A stretch of DNA of 11,722 bases from Acidimicrobiia bacterium (GTDB taxonomy: Bacteria; Actinomycetota; Acidimicrobiia; Acidimicrobiales; Ilumatobacteraceae). Positions 7,399-11,722 of the stretch are shown here, piece after piece. The translations under genes and the position numbers were made by a program. The DNA lies in contig RFMT01000288.1 in assembly GCA_009927565.1 (NCBI GenBank), positions 1-11,722 of the forward strand. Direction: 5' to 3'. Under the pieces are notes generated by a model that saw nothing but the letters and a program-made list of their open reading frames with translations, was not told the origin of the DNA and did no database searches. The stretch's first letter is position 1. Each line of letters begins with the position of its first letter.

Positions 7399-8159
7399 TA
7401 GCGTTTGGTCGTGCGCCGCCAGATCCACTGAGCCAGAGTTGAACTCAAAAATGGTCGCGCTAACCGATAAACAGCACCGGGCACGACGACACTCTTGTTC
7501 TTGTGCAAACCGCGTAGCGCCGCCTCGACGACATCTTCTGGATTAATCCAAAGCCAATTCGGCACCCGTTCGCGCAAATGAGTGAGCCCAGCCTGCTGGT
7601 GCAACTCAGTTCGCACATAACCAGGGCATACAACACAAACCTGCACACCAGATTTGCGAACTTCAAGATTCAAACTTCGACCATAAGAAGTCACATAACT
7701 CTTTGCCGCGGCGTAAAGCGCCGACTTTGGCATTGGTGTAAACGCAGCAATACTCGAGATGATTACGACCTTGCCCATCTTGCGTTGCATCATCTTGGGC
7801 ACTATTGCTTCGCAAACATCAACGACACCAGTTGCTAATAATGTGTTGAGTCTTGCAATCTCATCGCCCGATGTCGCACCAACTCGAGCGGCCCTAGTGA
7901 TGCCCGCGTTTAAAACCAAAAAATCAACATTGCTAGCTTCGTCAATCACACTTTTGACGCCAACACCTGTGCTTAGATCGGCAACAACAACTTTCGTGTG
8001 TGTGCCGAAAACTTGAATTTCGCTGGCTAGCGACTCAAGAAGTTCGCGTCGACGCGCAACTGCGATTATGTCGTATCCACTTTTTGCCAGAAATGTGGCA
8101 AATTCGCGACCGATTCCCGAGGAAGCACCGGTAATCAAAGCAATCTTCCGATTCGACAC
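7395..8159 (-). CDS. short-chain dehydrogenase/reductase (classical SDR, DltE/YqjQ-like)
   Basis: A 254-residue NAD(P)-dependent oxidoreductase with a Rossmann fold. TGASSGIG (10-17) binds the cofactor, ADL gives Asp61 for the adenine, LNAG (83-86) is the NNAG-like strand motif, and the catalytic set is Asn105, Ser136, Tyr149 and Lys153 (YAAAK). PGYVRTEL follows as usual. The basic ARRRE after the second strand favours NADP(H). The substrate cannot be told. GTG 8159 is chosen because MSNRKIALITG is the normal SDR beginning and an AAGG lies eight bases upstream; an open frame reaches ATG 8207, which would overlap the DUF885 start and add 16 residues unlike the family. A TACCCT at 8192 to 8187 could be its -10, giving a leader of about 20 bases. 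Confidence 0.9.
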   Translation of the reverse strand: MSNRKIALITGASSGIGREFATFLAKSGYDIIAVARRRELLESLASEIQVFGTHTKVVVADLSTGVGVKSVIDEASNVDFLVLNAGITRAARVGATSGDEIARLNTLLATGVVDVCEAIVPKMMQRKMGKVVIISSIAAFTPMPKSALYAAAKSYVTSYGRSLNLEVRKSGVQVCVVCPGYVRTELHQQAGLTHLRERVPNWLWINPEDVVEAALRGLHKNKSVVVPGAVYRLARPFLSSTLAQWIWRRTTKRY

Positions 8160-8162
8160 ACT

Positions 8163-8192
8163 TTGAGCCTTGCATGAAAACTGCCTAGGGTA
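8163..8192. promoter_or_regulatory. overlapping divergent promoters of DUF885 and SDR genes
   Basis: On the plus strand TTGAGC (8163-8168), a 17-bp spacer and TAGGGT (8186-8191) make the best -35/-10 pair in the window, and the -10 ends six bases before ATG 8198. On the minus strand TACCCT (8192 to 8187) is a -10 candidate for the SDR gene that lies on the same bases. The minus-strand -35 region would fall inside the DUF885 coding sequence and is poor. AGGGT here could also act as a weak ribosome binding site for ATG 8198. Confidence 0.55.
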
Positions 8193-8197
8193 AAGCC

Positions 8198-9892
8198 ATG
8201 ACTTCATCGCAAACTCCTGAAAAACTTTCTCCTGTCTATCAACTTTCGGATCAGTACATCGAACAACTTGCCGAAAGCGACCCCGGCCTTGCGACTGCGC
8301 TCGGCATTGCTGGACACGACCACGAGATGACTGACTTCAGTCCACGGGGTCACGAAAAACGCCACGAAATAACTCGTTCAACTTTGAACAAGTTGAATTC
8401 ACTCGATATAACTGCAGACCGAGATCGCCTCGCCGCTGGAGTATTGCGAAACTCACTCGAGATGTCGACACTCGAATACGATGCAGGCGAACACCTGCGA
8501 TCGATACGTGTTATTGCAGGCGACGTCGACTCGGCACGGGCGATCTTCGACTTGATGCCTACTGCCACCTCCGAAAATTGGCAGACCATTGCAGAAAGAA
8601 TGCAAGCGGTTCCGACCGCGTTTGCTGGCATGCGCGAGAGTTGGGCTCTTGGCATCTCGCGAAAAGTAGTGGCACCACGTCGCCAGGCAATCGTTGTGGC
8701 AGAACAACTCGAAACCTGGGCAGGTACACCAACTTCACCTGGTTTCTTCACTCAATTTGCCGAAAGCGCGAAATCGGTAGATGGCGCGCCATTAGAAAAA
8801 TTAAAGCGAGCCGCGATCGACGCCTCGAACTCGATGGCCGAAACGGCAAAGTTTTTGCGCCATACATATGCCCCAGTTGCCGACCCGCGCAATGGCGTTG
8901 GACCAGAACGACATGCACTTGCCCGCCGGCGGTTTATGGGCATGAACGTGGATGCGAAAGAGGCATACGAGTGGGGACTCGCCGAAGTTTCGCGCCTTGA
9001 CGCCGAACTTGCAAAAACGGCAAAAGAGATAAACACGAATGCGACCCTTGACGAAGTTCGCCATTTCCTTGACACCGACTCAAAGCACAGCATCGAAGGC
9101 GAAGAAAATCTGCGTGAGTGGCTGCAAAAGTTGATGGATGATGCGATGTCTTTTTTGATTCGCGAGAATCATTTCGACATTCCAAAAGAAATCCATCGTG
9201 TTGAGGCAATGATCTCTCCACCTGGCGGTGCAGCCGCGATGTATTACACACCGCCAAGCGAAGACCTTGTAAGACCAGGTCGCACTTGGTACCCAGCAAA
9301 TGGTCGCAAAAGATTTCCACTTTGGAGTGAACCTACGACCGCATATCACGAGGGCGTGCCTGGTCACCACTTGCAAATCGGTATGGCGACGGTCAATTCA
9401 GAAAAACTCTCACGTTTTCAGCGCAACGAATTCGTCAGTGGACACGGCGAAGGTTGGGCACTTTATGCCGAACGATTAATGGATGAATTGGGTTTCTTGG
9501 GCAGACCCGAATACCGGCTCGGCTATCTGTATGCGCAAGCATTTCGAGCTGCGCGAATCGTCGTTGACATTGGCATGCATTGCGAATTTGCGATTCCAAA
9601 AGATTCAAAGTGGCATGGAGGTGAAGCGTGGACTCCAGAGTTGGCGCTCGAATTTTTGTCGGCACGCTCTTCAAGCGATGACGAATTCAACAAGTCTGAA
9701 ATCAATCGTTATTTGGGCTGGCCTGCCCAGGCGATCTCATACAAACTCGGCGAAAGAGTTTGGTTGTCATTGCGTGAAGATGCAAAACGCAAACATGGCG
9801 CGAATTTTGACTTACGTGCTTGGCACGCATACGCGCTTGACCTCGGCAACTTGGGTCTCGACTTGTTAAAAACCGAACTCGCCCGTTTCTAA
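8198..9892 (+). CDS. DUF885 family putative zinc metallopeptidase
   Basis: A 564-residue member of the DUF885 family, largely helical proteins regarded as peptidase-like. The hallmark HEGVPGHHLQ (384-393) carries the presumed metal-binding His and catalytic Glu in an expanded HExxH-type site, and EGWALYAE (418-425) supplies the downstream acidic ligand. Before these, PPGGAAAMYYTPPSED (341-356) and, near the end, RYLGWPAQAISYKLGE (504-519) are also typical. The N-terminal LSDQYIEQLAESDPGLATAL matches the usual family start, so the protein is full length. There is no signal peptide, so it is likely cytoplasmic, while several relatives are exported. The natural substrate is not established. ATG 8198 has a leaderless-type promoter. 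The gene ends nine bases before the converging L,D-transpeptidase stop. Confidence 0.92.
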   Translation: MTSSQTPEKLSPVYQLSDQYIEQLAESDPGLATALGIAGHDHEMTDFSPRGHEKRHEITRSTLNKLNSLDITADRDRLAAGVLRNSLEMSTLEYDAGEHLRSIRVIAGDVDSARAIFDLMPTATSENWQTIAERMQAVPTAFAGMRESWALGISRKVVAPRRQAIVVAEQLETWAGTPTSPGFFTQFAESAKSVDGAPLEKLKRAAIDASNSMAETAKFLRHTYAPVADPRNGVGPERHALARRRFMGMNVDAKEAYEWGLAEVSRLDAELAKTAKEINTNATLDEVRHFLDTDSKHSIEGEENLREWLQKLMDDAMSFLIRENHFDIPKEIHRVEAMISPPGGAAAMYYTPPSEDLVRPGRTWYPANGRKRFPLWSEPTTAYHEGVPGHHLQIGMATVNSEKLSRFQRNEFVSGHGEGWALYAERLMDELGFLGRPEYRLGYLYAQAFRAARIVVDIGMHCEFAIPKDSKWHGGEAWTPELALEFLSARSSSDDEFNKSEINRYLGWPAQAISYKLGERVWLSLREDAKRKHGANFDLRAWHAYALDLGNLGLDLLKTELARF

Positions 9893-9901
9893 CCCAAACC
9901 C

Positions 9902-10564
9902 TTAGGGCAAGACAACTACTTTCGTACCAGGTTTTGCAAAATTGTAAATATATTTTGCGTCGTCCTGGCTCATGCGTATGCAACCACTGCCCTGAAAAGT
10001 GCCGAGTTGGTCTTCGGTTTGCAAAACCTTGCCTTCTTTGGTTGGTATTGCGTGAAAGCCGATGTTTCCACCTGCCGGACCTAACGCGAAACGAGTCATG
10101 TTGTTAAACCACACGCCGTCAAAGTCGAGACTGTACGAACGCAATGACTGACTTTTGACTTTGTATTCTCCGGGATTGGGCACACCACGTCGACCCGAGA
10201 CAGGCATCGTGCGAACGATGTTGTTTTGCGAATCAACAACCCACACCCACTGCAAACTATTTTTATAAATGACTCTCCGTCCAACGCCAGATTTATTGGG
10301 CAACTGTGGAGGATTCAAGCGCGAGTACGGCGGAAACCTCAAGGCACGGGTTGGATACTGCGATGCGACTTCGGCTGCAGTTGGCGCTGGCACGATCGTC
10401 GATGTTGTTGAAGTTGACGAATTCAAATCTGCAACTGTGGTCACGCTTGATTGTGGAGTTGTTGTCGTAGTCGAATCGTTGGTCGCCGCAATCGCAACCG
10501 TGCCTGACACTAACGAAACTGCGACGCAAAAGATTGCAAAGAAAATTCGACTAAGTCTTGTCAT
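9902..10564 (-). CDS. secreted L,D-transpeptidase (YkuD domain)
   Basis: A 220-residue exported enzyme expected to make 3-3 crosslinks in peptidoglycan or to attach proteins to it. Residues 1-27 form a signal peptide (basic MTRLSR, hydrophobic core, AIAA end). A Thr/Ser-rich linker follows (30-58). The YkuD domain spans about 96-220, with GEYKVKS (132-138), the conserved FHAIP (His171) and SGCIRM with nucleophile Cys195. The position before GC that is most often His (SHGC) is Ser193 here, a variation that deserves a look. The chain ends right after the domain. ATG 10564 is chosen because the frame extends upstream only through the end of the permease gene and the signal peptide begins here. 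It starts one base after the permease TAA, so the two are probably cotranscribed and translationally coupled. Confidence 0.92.
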   Translation of the reverse strand: MTRLSRIFFAIFCVAVSLVSGTVAIAATNDSTTTTTPQSSVTTVADLNSSTSTTSTIVPAPTAAEVASQYPTRALRFPPYSRLNPPQLPNKSGVGRRVIYKNSLQWVWVVDSQNNIVRTMPVSGRRGVPNPGEYKVKSQSLRSYSLDFDGVWFNNMTRFALGPAGGNIGFHAIPTKEGKVLQTEDQLGTFQGSGCIRMSQDDAKYIYNFAKPGTKVVVLP

Positions 10565-10565
10565 T

Positions 10566-11702
10566 TTATTTTTTGAAAAAACTTCTCTTTTTTGATGACC
10601 TTTTAGCAGGCACTCCGACAAGTGGATCATCGATAATCTCAAAGCGACTTCCCCAGTTACTAACAATGCCCTGCACCATGGCTGCAAACGGCAACGCCAA
10701 GACAGCACCGATCGGTCCAAGTATCGCGCCACCGGCAATCGCGGCACCAAAAGCAACGGCCGCATGCAGCTCGAGCGTTTGTGCTGTGATCTTTGGGGCC
10801 AATAGAAAATTTTCTAATTGTTGATAGACCGCAATAAATATGACAACTATTAGAGCCTTGACTGGCGAATCTAGAAACGCCAACAAAATTGGTAGCACGC
10901 CTGCAAGGTAGGTGCCCACGACTGGTAAGAACTGCGAAACCAACCCAACCCAAACAGCAAGTGCAACCGGTGCTGGCGTTCCGATGACTTCAAAGACGAT
11001 CCAGTGGAAAAACGCCGACACGACTGCAAGCAGAGCGCGCGAGTAAATATATCCACCTGTCTTTTGAACAGCTAAGTTCCACACGGCAAGAACAGTTTTT
11101 TGTTTTTCAGCACTAAGCCGACTGCAAATCGACCGACGTAGACGAGGCCCGTCGGCAATCAAATAGAACGCGAACAAAGTAATCGAAAATACTTGCAGTA
11201 GCCCGCTCAAAGCACCAAGTGAAACATCCACAACTCGATCTTGTTGATTTTCAAAAAAGTTCTGCACCGAACCATTTGGATCACTGATTGATTCGACCCA
11301 ATCTTGCGCATTAATCGAGGTACCGAGATTTTCGTTGAGAAACTCGACAGTGTCGGTTACATACTGCTCACGATTGTCGTAAAGGTCTTGAGCTTGGGTC
11401 GCCACCAAAGTGCCTATGGCAGCCCCAAAAGAAGCAACGGCGACAAAAACACTGACAAGCATTAAGCCCGTCGCTGAACCGCGAGACCAGCCACGAGCCG
11501 CGAGGCGATTTACAGCCGGTTCGATCGCCAAGGCAAAAAACAGGGAGATAAGAAGCAAAATGAAGAAGTTCGTCAACTGATGAAACAGCTCGCGAACAAC
11601 AAGGGTGGCGATAAAACCAACCCAAAACAACAAAATCGCCTTTGGAACCCACCTTGGCATTTTCGCGTTGTTAGTCAAGTCATCAGACTCGGCATGACTC
11701 AT
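10566..11702 (-). CDS. AI-2E/PerM family transporter
   Basis: A 378-residue inner-membrane protein of the AI-2E transporter (UPF0118, PerM) family. It has two N-terminal helices, a large soluble segment (about 110-180), then the conserved C-terminal membrane block: FSITLFAFYLIADGP, QFLPVVGTYLAGVLPILLAF, AVYQQLENFLLAPKI and AGGAILGPIGAVLALPFAAM. Members include exporters of autoinducer-2 (TqsA) and sodium/proton antiporters, so the cargo cannot be read from sequence. The tail is strongly basic (KKRSFFKK), consistent with a cytoplasmic end. ATG 11702 follows TACGAT by seven bases, a leaderless geometry, without a ribosome binding site. It is first in a two-gene unit with the L,D-transpeptidase; a shared envelope role is inference only. 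Confidence 0.9.
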   Translation of the reverse strand: MSHAESDDLTNNAKMPRWVPKAILLFWVGFIATLVVRELFHQLTNFFILLLISLFFALAIEPAVNRLAARGWSRGSATGLMLVSVFVAVASFGAAIGTLVATQAQDLYDNREQYVTDTVEFLNENLGTSINAQDWVESISDPNGSVQNFFENQQDRVVDVSLGALSGLLQVFSITLFAFYLIADGPRLRRSICSRLSAEKQKTVLAVWNLAVQKTGGYIYSRALLAVVSAFFHWIVFEVIGTPAPVALAVWVGLVSQFLPVVGTYLAGVLPILLAFLDSPVKALIVVIFIAVYQQLENFLLAPKITAQTLELHAAVAFGAAIAGGAILGPIGAVLALPFAAMVQGIVSNWGSRFEIIDDPLVGVPAKRSSKKRSFFKK

Positions 11703-11709
11703 GTCATCT

Positions 11710-11715
11710 ATCGTA
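11710..11715 (-). promoter_or_regulatory. -10 box of the permease / L,D-transpeptidase unit
   Basis: The minus strand reads TACGAT at 11715 to 11710, seven bases before ATG 11702, the same placement seen at five other starts in the window. The -35 region would fall beyond the window edge. Confidence 0.55.
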
Positions 11716-11722
11716 CTTGTCG

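Noticed and set aside
8160..8207. ATG 8207 as the SDR start
   Set aside because: It would overlap the DUF885 start codon and add 16 residues not typical of SDRs; GTG 8159 has an AAGG upstream and the normal family N-terminus.
8934..9320. 128-codon antisense frame within DUF885
   Set aside because: Coding signal and motifs on the plus strand are unambiguous; the antisense frame is a shadow.
10565..10765. 67-codon N-terminal extension of the L,D-transpeptidase frame
   Set aside because: It overlaps the permease gene in another frame, and the signal peptide starts at ATG 10564.
1..11722. CRISPR array, insertion sequence, attachment site or prophage genes
   Set aside because: No repeated units, inverted terminal repeats, transposase or integrase motifs were seen; the tRNA end at the left edge shows no duplicated copy inside the window.

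Overview
The window looks like a compact actinobacterial chromosome segment. I favour Actinomycetota, perhaps Acidimicrobiia, from the protein families, intermediate GC by eye, very short gaps and the apparent leaderless starts; this is an impression of style, not a database placement. No mobile element, CRISPR array, rRNA or riboswitch was seen, and no stretch over about 130 bases lacks a gene.

Layout. The left edge cuts a tRNA-Lys(UUU) on the minus strand. Next come three damaged genes: an MFS transporter (plus, 172-1487), a hemolysin III/PAQR-family membrane protein (minus, 1423-2087) and a multi-span, GT-C-like membrane protein (minus, 2131-3574). Between them they carry four single-base deletions and one in-frame stop. 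From 3632 to the right edge every gene is open: an M14 zinc carboxypeptidase (plus), a seven-helix SWEET-type sugar transporter (minus), a 473-residue protein of unknown function (plus), a short-chain dehydrogenase/reductase (minus), a DUF885 putative zinc peptidase (plus), and a minus-strand pair made of an AI-2E/PerM family permease followed one base later by a secreted L,D-transpeptidase.

Organisation. From 2131 to 9892 plus- and minus-strand genes mostly alternate, so divergent promoters and convergent ends follow one another. Two convergent pairs share a 4-bp palindrome that supplies both stop codons (CTAG at 5311-5314, TTAA at 7395-7398). Six genes have a TANNNT hexamer exactly 6 or 7 bases before the start codon, the geometry expected of leaderless transcripts. 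The PAQR gene instead has a perfect AGGAGGT ribosome binding site.

The genes do not form one pathway. Two peptidase-like enzymes (M14, DUF885) could act in peptide breakdown, the L,D-transpeptidase acts on the cell wall, and the rest are transporters or single enzymes. The items most worth following are the unknown three-part protein at 5977-7398, the leaderless promoter pattern, and whether the damage in 172-3574 is biological or an assembly artefact.
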